A DNA stretch of 64,000 bases, taken from Actinoplanes missouriensis 431 (lineage in GTDB: Bacteria; Actinomycetota; Actinomycetes; Mycobacteriales; Micromonosporaceae). The first letter of the stretch is position 1; each line of letters starts with the position of its first letter. Location: the NCBI RefSeq assembly GCF_000284295.1, contig NC_017093.1:3968001-4032000 (forward strand), in the 5' to 3' direction. The notes below the pieces were generated by a model, which was not told the DNA's origin, did not search any database, and was given only the letters and a program-made list of their open reading frames with translations. Shown here one piece after another: positions 42,111-50,036 of the stretch. The translations under genes were made by a program, and so were the position numbers.

Positions 42111-42122
42111 GCAAGTTCTTGC
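42111..42122. promoter_or_regulatory. GCAAGTTCTTGC palindrome, second operator candidate
   Basis: GCAAG-TT-CTTGC, extended to CAGCAAG...CTTGCAG, lies just after the LacI stop. The same word GCAAGTTCTTGCA recurs inside the LacI coding sequence at 42352-42364. CTTGCAG-like elements are known targets of maltose-type LacI regulators in streptomycetes. Confidence 0.55.
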
Positions 42123-42131
42123 AGGGCTGCC

Positions 42132-43163
42132 TTATGCCGGTTTTGCGGTGGAATCCCGGATGATCAACGAGGTGCCCAGCATCTGGTGGGGATGCTGGTC
42201 CTCACCCCGAATTGCCGAGATCAGGAAGTCTGCGGCGATCCGTCCCTTGGTCACGATCGGCTGCCGCACCGTGGTCAGCCGCGGCCGGAACCAGGCCGAC
42301 TCGGCGAGGTCGTCGAATCCGGTCACGGAGACCGCGGAGGGGACGTCGACCGCAAGTTCTTGCAAGGCATCCACGGCACCGTAGGCGAGCACGTCGGAGA
42401 GCGCCACGATGGCCGTCGGCGGGTCCGGCTGCGCCATCAGATCCTGCGTCGCCCGGTAGCCGTCGGTGCGGGTCACCGGGACCTCGGCCAGGCGCACATC
42501 GCTCAGGTCCAGACCGAAATCGGCCAGCGCGTCGCTGATCCCCGCCAGCCGCCGGGCCAGCGGACCTCGATAGCCGCGCTCGGACACCCGCGGCCCCGGA
42601 TCGATGCTCAGCACCGCGAGCCGCCGGTGACCGAGCTCCAGCAGGTACCGGGCCACCTCACCGGCGCCGCCCCGGTCGTCCACCTCGACGCTCGGCGCCC
42701 CCTCGTGCCGGTCGCTGTCGATCAGCACGAACGGGATGCCGCGCCGATCCAATTCGGCCACCTCACCCCGGTCGACCTCCAGCCCGCAGACGATGAAACC
42801 GTCCACCGCGGCGTACGGGATGGCCTTGAGCACCGAGTCCTGCAGCGGCGGGGTGAGCAGCAGCGTGTACCCCTCGCGGTCGCAGACCTGTCCGGCGCCC
42901 ATCAGGAATCGGGAGTAGTACGGGTTCTCCATCACCTGGGCAAGACGCTGCGGAAACAGCACCCCGATCGAGTTCGTCGTGCCGGCCTGCAGCATCCGCC
43001 CCAGCGTGCTCGGCCGATACCCGAGATCCTCGGCCACGCTCAGGATCCGCTCCCGCGTGGCCGCCGCGATCCGCTGCGGATTGTTGAACGCGAACGACAC
43101 CGCCGAACGCGAGACACCAGCGGCCGCTGCCACATCACTGGACGTGGGCTTCCTCGACCGCAT
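42132..43163 (-). CDS. LacI-family transcriptional regulator
   Basis: A 343-residue LacI regulator. The HTH is SSDVAAAAGVSRSAVSFAFN (residues 8-27), followed by hinge RILSVAEDLGYRPSTLGRML and a periplasmic-binding-like sugar domain (SIGVLFPQRL, PFVLIDSDRHEG, ALSDVLAYGAVDAL, VTGFDDLAES). It probably represses the downstream alpha-glucosidase until a maltose-type sugar appears, and perhaps itself. Start ATG 43163. Two palindromes in the downstream gap and one in its own reading frame are candidate sites. Confidence 0.93.
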   Translation of the reverse strand: MRSRKPTSSDVAAAAGVSRSAVSFAFNNPQRIAAATRERILSVAEDLGYRPSTLGRMLQAGTTNSIGVLFPQRLAQVMENPYYSRFLMGAGQVCDREGYTLLLTPPLQDSVLKAIPYAAVDGFIVCGLEVDRGEVAELDRRGIPFVLIDSDRHEGAPSVEVDDRGGAGEVARYLLELGHRRLAVLSIDPGPRVSERGYRGPLARRLAGISDALADFGLDLSDVRLAEVPVTRTDGYRATQDLMAQPDPPTAIVALSDVLAYGAVDALQELAVDVPSAVSVTGFDDLAESAWFRPRLTTVRQPIVTKGRIAADFLISAIRGEDQHPHQMLGTSLIIRDSTAKPA

Positions 43164-43210
43164 GAGCGCTCCCTAGGTTCGGCGACCACCATAACTTTCG
43201 GTCAAAACTC

Positions 43211-44520
43211 CTATTGGGTACGGGGTAACCGCCGCTCACCGAGGAAGCCGCCGATCACTTCGCTGATCTCCGCCGGTGGCGTGGCGAGGCATCGAGCGAG
43301 CCCTCCGGCGTCCGTGGTCTTCCGATATCCCCGGCCGAGAAACTCTTGGAATACCGCCCGTAGTATCTCTTCACCCGGCGCGAGGGTCACCCAGTCGATC
43401 TCCCAGCGCGCCCCGATAGCCGCTTCGACCTCGAGCCATGCCTGCCTGATCTGTCCTTCCAGCTTCTGCCGGTCGGGCACCCTCGTCAGCACGGCCTCGA
43501 CCGGGTCGCCAGCAGTCTGTACCCGCTTGACCAGTCGGCTCCGCTCCCGATCATCGACGAGCCGTACGACGTCGAGCCGGGCCACGACCGACTTGATGAT
43601 CACCGTTCGCCGCAGGTCCCCGGCGGCCTGGCGCAGGGCGTGAGCGATCGGCGCGGGATCCCACTGCTTGCCGAGCTCGGCGAAGTAGACGGCCAGCGTT
43701 TCCGGGTTCAGCAGATAGTTCTCGATCTCGCGGCGCTCCAGCACGTGGACCGCGGGCACCGATCGCAGCTTCGTGACGGCGTCGTCGTCGAGTTCATCGC
43801 GGTCCCGCAGGTAGAGGATCGGTCGCTCGACCCGGTCAGCGGCCCGGATCCACTCGTCGAGCATGCCCGCGAACCGCGCATTGCGACCGCCCTGACCGAT
43901 GATCACCACGTTACGCGGGTCTTCGAGCAGTTCCGGGAACCACGCAGCGAGGACGTCCCGATCACTCGGTCCCTCGACGAGCAGGATCCGCTCGGCGGAC
44001 AGGACGTCGCTGGACCGGACGCCGAGCGCTGCCAGCACGTCACCCAGCCCGGACTCGGCCTTCTCGATCGAGGATTCACCACCGGACCGGCGCAGCAAAT
44101 AGGTATCGGCGTGCTGGCTGTCCAGGAAGATCGGTGAGTGGGTGGTCAGAGCAAAGACCCGATCGCTGGACCACCGGCGGAACAGGCCGAGCATGGCTCG
44201 CTGGGCGGCCGGATGCAGGGCGGTCTCCGGCTCCTCGATCGCGACGAACGTAGCGGCCGGCTGCGCGATGCCGATGACTGCAGCCAGAAGTACCTGCTCG
44301 ACGCCGGTTCCCAGGTCGCCCCGCCGTCGGTGCTCACTTCGACCGTGCGGATCGGGGCGTGCGCCGAAGTGGACTATCGGGACAGCGGGCTGTCCCAGGG
44401 TGCCGATGACATGTTTCAGTTGCGCCGGCCGAACCGGTCGACCTCGTTCGGGCCAATGCCAGGTCTTCGGTCTACCCCCGAGTACGCGGCTACTGTTCTT
44501 GAGACGGCTGGACGTCTGCG
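43211..44520 (-). pseudogene. OLD-family ATPase/TOPRIM nuclease, 5'-degraded
   Basis: The intact part (43211 to about 44311) encodes the end of an ABC-type ATPase, GTGVEQVLLAAVIGI, then FVAIEEPETALHPAAQRAML (Walker B/D-loop) and FALTTHSPIFLD (H-loop), followed by a TOPRIM domain starting ERILLVEGPSDRDVL with DRDELDDD. This is the OLD/overcoming-lysogenization-defect nuclease plan. Walker A and the whole N-terminal half are missing. Upstream, coding-like sequence continues in another frame (VEVSTDGGATWEPA at about 44300-44345, GVDRRPGIGPNEVDRFGRRN at about 44419-44480) broken by TGA and TAG codons. I read it as a frameshifted, truncated defence gene. Confidence 0.65.
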
Positions 44521-44609
44521 GGGCCGCCGGGCGATGGGAGGTGCTCCCGGCCGCCGGCATGCGCGCGCCGACATCCTGCTCGATCATGCAATTGGGTGAG
44601 TGAGGCCTG

Positions 44610-45023
44610 CTAGACGACCACCACGGGCACATCGTGCCCGCCGTACAACTCCGGGATCCGGGTCACGATCGCCGCGTTCAATGCCCGTGCCTCCGTCACC
44701 ACCTGCCCCACCATCTGCGGGCCCGTCAAGGTCGGCTGCATCGGATGATGCTCCAACCGGGCTGCCGCGATAACCCCCGCATCCAGGGCGCCGTGACCGG
44801 TCAGGTCCAGTACGGTCAGGCCGGGGAAGCGGAAGAAGTGATGCCACATCGACGGTGCCGCCCGTAACGCTGCCTGCGCCTCCAGGACTGCGGTGGCGGG
44901 CAGCGCCACCAAAGCTACGCCCGCCTCGGCGTCGTTGAGCATCCGCATGACCTGCGGGTTGCCGGCGAACAACTCCACCATCGCCGACGCATCAAGGATG
45001 CGAGGGGATCGGAAGGAGGTCAC
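44610..45023 (-). CDS. PIN-domain toxin, VapC-like
   Basis: A 137-residue PIN-domain protein. The acidic residues expected for VapC ribonucleases appear in RILDASAMVELFAG (Asp near 11), ATAVLEAQAALRA (Glu near 48) and LDAGVIAAARLEH (Asp near 81). The last aspartate region is less clear (AAIVTRIPELYGG). The GTG start overlaps the stop of the upstream small gene by 4 bp (GTGA), the classic antitoxin-toxin arrangement. It would cleave RNA and arrest growth when freed from the antitoxin. Confidence 0.8.
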   Translation of the reverse strand: MTSFRSPRILDASAMVELFAGNPQVMRMLNDAEAGVALVALPATAVLEAQAALRAAPSMWHHFFRFPGLTVLDLTGHGALDAGVIAAARLEHHPMQPTLTGPQMVGQVVTEARALNAAIVTRIPELYGGHDVPVVVV

Positions 45024-45199
45024 GCGGGAGACTGCTGCCGGCGCCGCACCATCGCCTCCACCTGGGCGTCACCATCATCCATCCACCGCTGGTAGGCGGC
45101 TTCTTCCTCAGGCGTGAACGGCTTGGGGTCGGGGATGCCGAGAATCCGCGCCCAGCGGACGCTGGCGGGCAGCCGGGTCGGCTGCTGCTGGTCGGTCAT
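45020..45199 (-). CDS. Putative VapB-type antitoxin
   Basis: A 59-residue protein (MTDQQQPTRLPASVRWARIL at the start, RWMDDGDAQVEAMVRRRQQS near the end) directly upstream of and overlapping the PIN toxin gene. Its size and position fit an antitoxin. It has no obvious ribbon-helix-helix or AbrB signature, so the DNA-binding mode is unclear. ATG 45199 is the start. Confidence 0.65.
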   Translation of the reverse strand: MTDQQQPTRLPASVRWARILGIPDPKPFTPEEEAAYQRWMDDGDAQVEAMVRRRQQSPA

Positions 45200-45339
45200 G
45201 GCATTCAGGTTAGCGTCGGCGGGGTTTCCGGCAAGTCCTCGTTCACCTGCAGGAGGTGCTCCATCAGGGCGGCAGGGCAATCGTCGTTCCAGATCATCGA
45301 GATGGCTGCTATCAAAGAGTGCCGGTGTCGGTGGGCTCG

Positions 45340-45663
45340 TCAGTCAGGGGCACGCTCAAGAGGGGCGATCACGAAGAACTGGCAGATCACCTGATCGCGT
45401 TCAACACGGTAATGGCACTGCACACCGCGGTGGCCCTCGCCTTTGTCGGGCAGGATGATGTCCGCAACCCACGCGAAGCGCACGCCCGGCTGCCCGGGTA
45501 CGGCCCGGCCCCGGCGCCGCGGTTCGACCGCGAGGCTGGGCCACCATGCCCGCACCTTGGCAACAACGGCCGGAGGGGGATGTTCCTCCTGCTCCCACGC
45601 TTTGAGTTTCGGTTCGAACAGGTGCAGCCTGGGGTCCGTGCCGGGGTCACGAATGTCGGTCAC
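45340..45663 (-). CDS. Unknown 107-residue protein, candidate toxin of Panacea pair
   Basis: A 107-residue soluble protein: MTDIRDPGTDPRLHLFEPKL, AKVRAWWPSLAVEPRRRGR, GVRFAWVADIILPDKGEG, CHYRVERDQVICQFFVIAPL. The hydrophobic pattern suggests a compact alpha+beta fold. No toxin family (RelE, Fic, RES, ToxSAS) was recognised. The GTG start has a GGAGGGGATG ribosome site and lies 19 bp after a Panacea-type gene, the typical order antitoxin then toxin. The role as toxin is inferred from position only. Confidence 0.6.
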   Translation of the reverse strand: MTDIRDPGTDPRLHLFEPKLKAWEQEEHPPPAVVAKVRAWWPSLAVEPRRRGRAVPGQPGVRFAWVADIILPDKGEGHRGVQCHYRVERDQVICQFFVIAPLERAPD

Positions 45664-45682
45664 ACATCCCCCTCCATGAAGG

Positions 45683-46150
45683 TCAGTCGGGATTCCGTCC
45701 CGCCCACAGCGATTCGGCGAACGCCGATTCGGCGCGGTTTGGCCTTTCGTCGTCAGGGTCGTCGGTTTCGTCGGGTCGCCGGAACCAGTCGCGTAGGTGC
45801 GCCCACTCGATACGGGCGCCGGCGCCGGGCTTGGTTGCCGCCTGCCAGGGCTGCGATGCCTGGATGAGCGTTCGCAGGTCGGCGGGGCTCAGTGCGGCGT
45901 ACCGCTCGACGACGTAGCCGATCGAGTCGAGCTGGGCGGTGTCGGTGGGGGCGCCGGTCGAGGCGCCGGGTGCGTCTTCGACGGCGACGCCGCGGTCGGT
46001 GGCATATATGGGTTCGGCGAACAGGGGTTCGTCGTGGGTTGCCAGGTGGTGGCCCTGGGCGAAGAACAGGAGGAGCTGTTTCTTGCCGAGTCGCAGGCCG
46101 GGCCGTTCGAGCTCTATGGCCGTGATGACGGAGTTGGCGCTGGTGGTCAT
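45683..46150 (-). CDS. Panacea/SocA (DUF4065)-like protein, candidate antitoxin
   Basis: A 155-residue protein whose N-terminal part, AIELERPGLRLGKKQLLLFF, then AQGHHLATHDEPLFAEPIYA, matches the Panacea/DUF4065 pattern (a KLQKLLYYAQG-type helix, then GxPLF and exxxA). A Pro-linker and an IEWAHLRDWF helix follow. Panacea domains serve as antitoxins with many unrelated toxins. The start at ATG 46150 gives the usual family length; the frame is open to 46342. It is the first gene of a two-gene operon with the unknown 107-residue protein. Confidence 0.7.
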   Translation of the reverse strand: MTTSANSVITAIELERPGLRLGKKQLLLFFAQGHHLATHDEPLFAEPIYATDRGVAVEDAPGASTGAPTDTAQLDSIGYVVERYAALSPADLRTLIQASQPWQAATKPGAGARIEWAHLRDWFRRPDETDDPDDERPNRAESAFAESLWAGRNPD

Positions 46151-46471
46151 CGGCGCAACGTAGCGAGACGTTAGCGCGTGGTCCATCCCCTCAGCCGGTG
46201 ACGAAGTCGGCATGATCGTTGAAGGCGTCACAGCGATCATGTGCGCCTCCTCAGCGTTGGTGGCTGAACTCAATACATCACGAAAAGTATCGATGTCGTG
46301 ACGTTGGGTGTGTCGGATCTGGGACTCCTCGGGCATGGTCATGATTTCTCCATCTGTAAGCCGGCAGGGTTGCGGTCAGTTGCCGCTCCCGGCCTTCCCG
46401 GCATGAGGGCGTTGCTCCTCGACCTCCGCCGGTGCGCCTGCTCCCTGGAGACTTGCTCCGGAGTCGGATCC
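46151..46471. other. Non-coding stretch upstream of the Panacea-like gene
   Basis: About 320 bp without a convincing gene. It presumably holds the Panacea operon promoter and regulatory DNA. A minus-strand frame extends the Panacea-like gene to 46342 but its sequence does not resemble the family. AT content is locally higher than in the flanks, as often seen in horizontally acquired patches. Confidence 0.5.
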
Positions 46472-46630
46472 GGCTACCTGGCATGGCTGGCAGCGAACCC
46501 TGACGGCTACGTGTTCAATTCCGATCCGAACTGGAACCCGCACTCGTTGACGTCGTACCGGGCGGGCTGCCCCTTCATCCAGGGAGTGCCTGCGAGCTGC
46601 TGGCCATACTCCATGGTTCCTATGGATTAG
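46472..46630 (+). pseudogene. Fragment of a DGY-motif hypothetical protein family
   Basis: The stretch GYLAWLAANPDGYVFNSDPN, then NPHSLTSYRAGCPFIQGVPA matches a recurrent actinobacterial motif of the form AWLxxxPDGYVxN...LHRAxC, recalled from memory. The open frame extends back to 46298 but the upstream residues look unrelated, and it stops shortly after the motif. It is probably a remnant of a longer gene in the defence-like patch. Confidence 0.45.
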
Positions 46631-46651
46631 ATAGAACTCGTGGGTAGCCTG

Positions 46652-47803
46652 ATGCCCATGGACTTCCACTGGTTTCTGCCCACCAACGGCGACTCCCGGG
46701 ACATCGTCGGCGGCGGCCACGGCGTGCCGGTCGGCGCGGCCGGCGGGGTGCGCCCGCTGACCATCGGATACCTCGGGCAGATCGCGCGCAGCGCCGAGCA
46801 GCTCGGCTTCGTCGGCGCGCTCACCCCGACCGGCGCCTGGTGCGAGGACGCCTGGCTGACCACCGCGATGCTCACCGAGGCCACCGAGCGGCTCAAATTC
46901 CTCGTCGCGTTCCGGCCCGGCCTGATCTCGCCGACCCTGGCGGCCCAGATGGCCTCGACGTTCCAGCGCCTCTCCGGCGGGCGGCTGCTGCTCAACGTGG
47001 TCACCGGCGGGGAATCGCACGAGCAGCGGCAGTTCGGCGACTTCCTGGACAAGGACGCCCGCTACGCGCGCACCGGCGAGTTCCTGAGCATCGTCAACCG
47101 GCTGCTGCGCGGTGAGACGGTCACGCACGCGGGGGAGCACCTGCGGGTCGAGAACGCGGTGCTGTCACGCGTTCCGCAGACACGTCCGGCCATCTACTTC
47201 GGCGGATCGTCCCCGGCGGCCGGGCCGGTCGCGGCCGAGCACGCCGACGTCTATCTGACGTGGGGCGAGCCACCGGCGAAGGTGGCGGAGAAACTGGCCT
47301 GGATTCGCACCCTCAAGCCGGACATGCGCTTCGGCATCCGGCTGCACGTGATCACCCGGGACACCGCCGAGCAGGCCTGGGCCGAGGCGGACCGGCTGCT
47401 GCAGAACGTCTCCGCGCAGGACATCGCCACGGTGCAGGCCGGGCTGAACCGCAGCGAGTCCGTCGGCCAGCGCCGGATGCTGGAACTGCACGGCGGCAAC
47501 CGCGACGGCCTGGTCGTCTCGCCCAATCTCTGGGCCGGTGTCGGCCTGGTCCGCGGCGGCGCCGGAACCGCTCTGGTCGGCAGTCACGCCGAGGTCGCCG
47601 ACCGGATCGAGGAGTACGCCGCGCTCGGCATCGACGAGTTCATCCTCTCCGGCTATCCGCACCTGGAGGAGGCGTACTGGTTCGGCGAGGGGGTGCTGCC
47701 CGAACTGCGCCGGCGCGGGCTCTGGAGCCACCCGGCCGGGGACCGGGGCACGTCGGCCGGCGCCATCCCGTTCGCCGGCGTGCCCATCCCGACGCCGTCA
47801 TAG
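46652..47803 (+). CDS. Alkanesulfonate monooxygenase-like LLM protein (SsuD type)
   Basis: A 383-residue FMNH2-dependent monooxygenase, the length of SsuD. It begins MPMDFHWFLPTNGDSRDIVG and contains RPLTIGYLGQIARSAEQLGF, GALTPTGAWCEDAWLTTAML (the SsuD cysteine region) and SGGRLLLNVVTGGE. The C-terminal region has LVGSHAEVADRIEEYAALG and ILSGYPHLEEAYWFGEGVLP. It would cleave C-S bonds of alkanesulfonates to release sulfite. Start uncertain among GTG 46640, ATG 46652 and ATG 46658. No ssu transporter or flavin reductase is adjacent. Its 3' end is tandemly duplicated. Confidence 0.92.
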   Translation: MPMDFHWFLPTNGDSRDIVGGGHGVPVGAAGGVRPLTIGYLGQIARSAEQLGFVGALTPTGAWCEDAWLTTAMLTEATERLKFLVAFRPGLISPTLAAQMASTFQRLSGGRLLLNVVTGGESHEQRQFGDFLDKDARYARTGEFLSIVNRLLRGETVTHAGEHLRVENAVLSRVPQTRPAIYFGGSSPAAGPVAAEHADVYLTWGEPPAKVAEKLAWIRTLKPDMRFGIRLHVITRDTAEQAWAEADRLLQNVSAQDIATVQAGLNRSESVGQRRMLELHGGNRDGLVVSPNLWAGVGLVRGGAGTALVGSHAEVADRIEEYAALGIDEFILSGYPHLEEAYWFGEGVLPELRRRGLWSHPAGDRGTSAGAIPFAGVPIPTPS

Positions 47804-47849
47804 AAAGACGCCGTCATAGAAAGACGCGGTCATAGAAAGACGCGGTCAT
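47791..47849. repeat. 16-bp tandem duplication of the SsuD-like gene 3' end
   Basis: The unit GACGCCGTCATAGAAA starts at 47791, 47807, 47823 (one base changed) and 47839 (partial). The first copy contains the TAG stop (47801-47803), so the stop and preceding codons are repeated downstream. Confidence 0.95.
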
Positions 47850-47853
47850 GAGA

Positions 47854-47892
47854 AAACGACCCGGACGCCATCCACGAGCGTCCGGGCCGTTT
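47854..47892. terminator. Bidirectional terminator between SsuD-like and MMPL genes
   Basis: AAACG-A-CCCGGACGC (47854-47868) pairs with GCGTCCGGG-C-CGTTT (47878-47892). A-rich and T-rich outer arms on both strands suit termination in both directions for the two convergent genes. Confidence 0.85.
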
Positions 47893-47901
47893 CGGTCCTG
47901 C

Positions 47902-49962
47902 TCAGCTGTCGGCGTGCTCGCCGATCTTGGTGCGGTCCTTCGAGTCCCAGTCGTGGCGGGGCTTGTGCGGCTCGTTGCCGCTCTCGCCGCCCTTCACGGC
48001 CTTGGCCTGCGGGCGGCCCGGCCACCAGAACTTGTCCCCGGTCAGCGTCGCCAGCGCGGGCACCAGCACGGTCCGCACCAGCAGGGTGTCCAGCAGGACG
48101 CCGATGCCGACGATGATGCCGATCTGGGTGAGGGTCACCACCGGCAGCACGCCCAGCACCGCGAACACGGCCGCGAGCAGGATGCCCGCGCTGGTGATGA
48201 CGGCGCCCGTCACCGCGAGGGCGTGGACCATGCCCTCCCTCGTACCCCGGGCCGGGGTCTCCTCTTTCGCCCTGGTCACCAGGAAGATGTTGTAGTCGAC
48301 GCCGAGCGCCACCAGGAAGAGGAACGCGAACAGGGGAACCGAGTTGTCCAGCGCGGGGTAGTCGAGCACGTGCCGGAACAGCCACGAGCCGGCGCCGAGC
48401 GACGCCATGAAGCTGAGCACCACGGTCGCCATCAGCAGCACCGGCGCGACGAGCGCCCGCAGCAGCAGGACCAGCACCACGAACACCACGCCCAGGATCA
48501 CCGGGACGATCGTCTTGAGGTCGTGGCGGGCAGCGTCGCGGGTGTCCAGCGCGGTCGCCACGGTGCCGCCGACGAGGGCCTCGCCGTCCAGGTTCTCCCG
48601 CAGGTCACGGATGGTCTGGAAGGCCTCGGCGGTGTCCGGCGCGGCCTGCAGGACGGCGCTGATGCTGGCCAGGTCGCCGTTCTGCTCGGCGACCCGGGCC
48701 TGCACGACGCCCGGCGTCTCGGAGACGGTCTTCAGCACCTGCTCGGCCTTGGCCGGCTCGGTGAGCACCGTGGCCGGACCGGCGGCGCCGGCCGGGAAGT
48801 ACTTGCTGAGCGTCTCCAGGCCCTGCACCGACTCGGCCTCGACCCGGAACTGCTCGGTCTGCGACAGGCCCACCTTCGTGCCGAGCGCGCCGAGGGAGAG
48901 GATCCCCAGGACGACGATGGAGAAGGCGGTGACCGCGACCGGGCGCTTCACGACGGCCCGGCCGACCTTGCCCCAGAGGCCGCGCTCGTTCTCCGCACCC
49001 TCCTGGCCGACCCGCGGGATGAACGGCCAGAACAGCTTGCGGCCGCAGATGACCAGCGCGGCCGGGAGCACGACCAGGGCGAACAGCGCGGCGATGGCCA
49101 CACCGACGGCCGCGGTCACGCCGAGCGCGGCGTTGCTCTTGAGGCTCGCCAGCAGCAGCGTGAGCAGGGCCAGGAAGACCGTGCCGGAGCTGGCCAGGAT
49201 CGCCGGGCCGGCACCGCGCAGGGCGACCCGCATGGCCTCGAAGCGGTCCTCGTACCTGTGCAGCTCCTCGCGGTACCGCGAGATCAGCAGCAGCGCGTAG
49301 TTGGTGCCGGCGCCGAACACCAGCACCGTCACGATGCCCGTGGTCGACCCGTTGATCGCCAGGTCGGTGTGCTGCGAGAAGAGCGCGATGGCCTTCGCCG
49401 CGAGCTGGTCGGCGAAACCGACCACGAACAGCGGGACGATCCAGAGGATCGGGCTGCGGTACGTGACGAGCAGCAGGATCGTCACCACCACGACGGTGAC
49501 GATCAGCAGGCGGGTGTTCGCCCCGCTGAAGCTGTCCGACAGGTCGGCGCTGAATCCGGCGCCGCCGGTGACCTGCGCGGTGACGCCGGCCGGGAGCCCG
49601 GCCTTGGCCTTGTCCCGCAGCTCGGTCACGGCGGTGATGGTCTCGTCCGCGTTGCCGGTGGCGGCCAGCGGGACGGTGATGATCGCGGCCTTACGGTCCT
49701 CGGACAGGATCGGCTGACCCAGCTCCTTCACCGAGGAGAGGTCGGCGTCGGTGAGCGCCTCCCCACCCTTGGCGATCACGATCAGGGCCGGGTTCGTCCG
49801 ACCGGAAGGCAGTTCCTTCTGCAGCTGCGCGACCTTGGTCGACTCGGCGGAGGACGGCAGCGACGAGGTGGGGTCGTTGTCCGTGGTCGTCGAGCCGGCG
49901 AAGGCAAGAATCGCCCCGCCGATGACGAGGGCCAGCAACAGCGTTGCCCATGCCCTTCTCAT
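47902..49962 (-). CDS. MMPL/RND-family transporter
   Basis: A 686-residue MMPL protein with the duplicated RND layout: one N-terminal span, an external loop, five spans near 170-320, a span near 355, a second external loop and five spans near 525-660. Conserved membrane acidic residues are visible in VFGAGTNYALLLISRYREEL and VALGVDYNIFLVTRAKEE (the Asp-Tyr pair used for proton coupling). It would export lipids or drugs by proton motive force. ATG 49962 follows GGAGG. It is divergent from a MarR regulator with a palindrome between them. Confidence 0.93.
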   Translation of the reverse strand: MRRAWATLLLALVIGGAILAFAGSTTTDNDPTSSLPSSAESTKVAQLQKELPSGRTNPALIVIAKGGEALTDADLSSVKELGQPILSEDRKAAIITVPLAATGNADETITAVTELRDKAKAGLPAGVTAQVTGGAGFSADLSDSFSGANTRLLIVTVVVVTILLLVTYRSPILWIVPLFVVGFADQLAAKAIALFSQHTDLAINGSTTGIVTVLVFGAGTNYALLLISRYREELHRYEDRFEAMRVALRGAGPAILASSGTVFLALLTLLLASLKSNAALGVTAAVGVAIAALFALVVLPAALVICGRKLFWPFIPRVGQEGAENERGLWGKVGRAVVKRPVAVTAFSIVVLGILSLGALGTKVGLSQTEQFRVEAESVQGLETLSKYFPAGAAGPATVLTEPAKAEQVLKTVSETPGVVQARVAEQNGDLASISAVLQAAPDTAEAFQTIRDLRENLDGEALVGGTVATALDTRDAARHDLKTIVPVILGVVFVVLVLLLRALVAPVLLMATVVLSFMASLGAGSWLFRHVLDYPALDNSVPLFAFLFLVALGVDYNIFLVTRAKEETPARGTREGMVHALAVTGAVITSAGILLAAVFAVLGVLPVVTLTQIGIIVGIGVLLDTLLVRTVLVPALATLTGDKFWWPGRPQAKAVKGGESGNEPHKPRHDWDSKDRTKIGEHADS

Positions 49963-49987
49963 GAAACCTCCAAGACTGAGAATCTTT

Positions 49988-50001
49988 ACAATCGAGATTG
50001 T
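49988..50001. promoter_or_regulatory. MarR operator candidate between MMPL and marR
   Basis: ACAATC-GA-GATTGT is a perfect 6+6 inverted repeat in the 74-bp divergent gap. It lies 25 bp upstream of the MMPL start and 35 bp upstream of the regulator start, the expected position for an autoregulatory MarR site. Confidence 0.75.
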
Positions 50002-50036
50002 TCACGACGAAGCACGGATCTGCAACACTTACCCCC

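Noticed and set aside
44138..44599. Plus-strand reading frames opposite the OLD pseudogene
   Set aside because: They have no recognisable domain and mirror the minus-strand TOPRIM/ATPase coding sequence, which has clear motifs.
45256..45867. Plus-strand 203-codon frame across the Panacea partner
   Set aside because: It is antisense to two protein-like minus-strand genes with ribosome sites and has an Arg/Gly/Pro-rich shadow composition.
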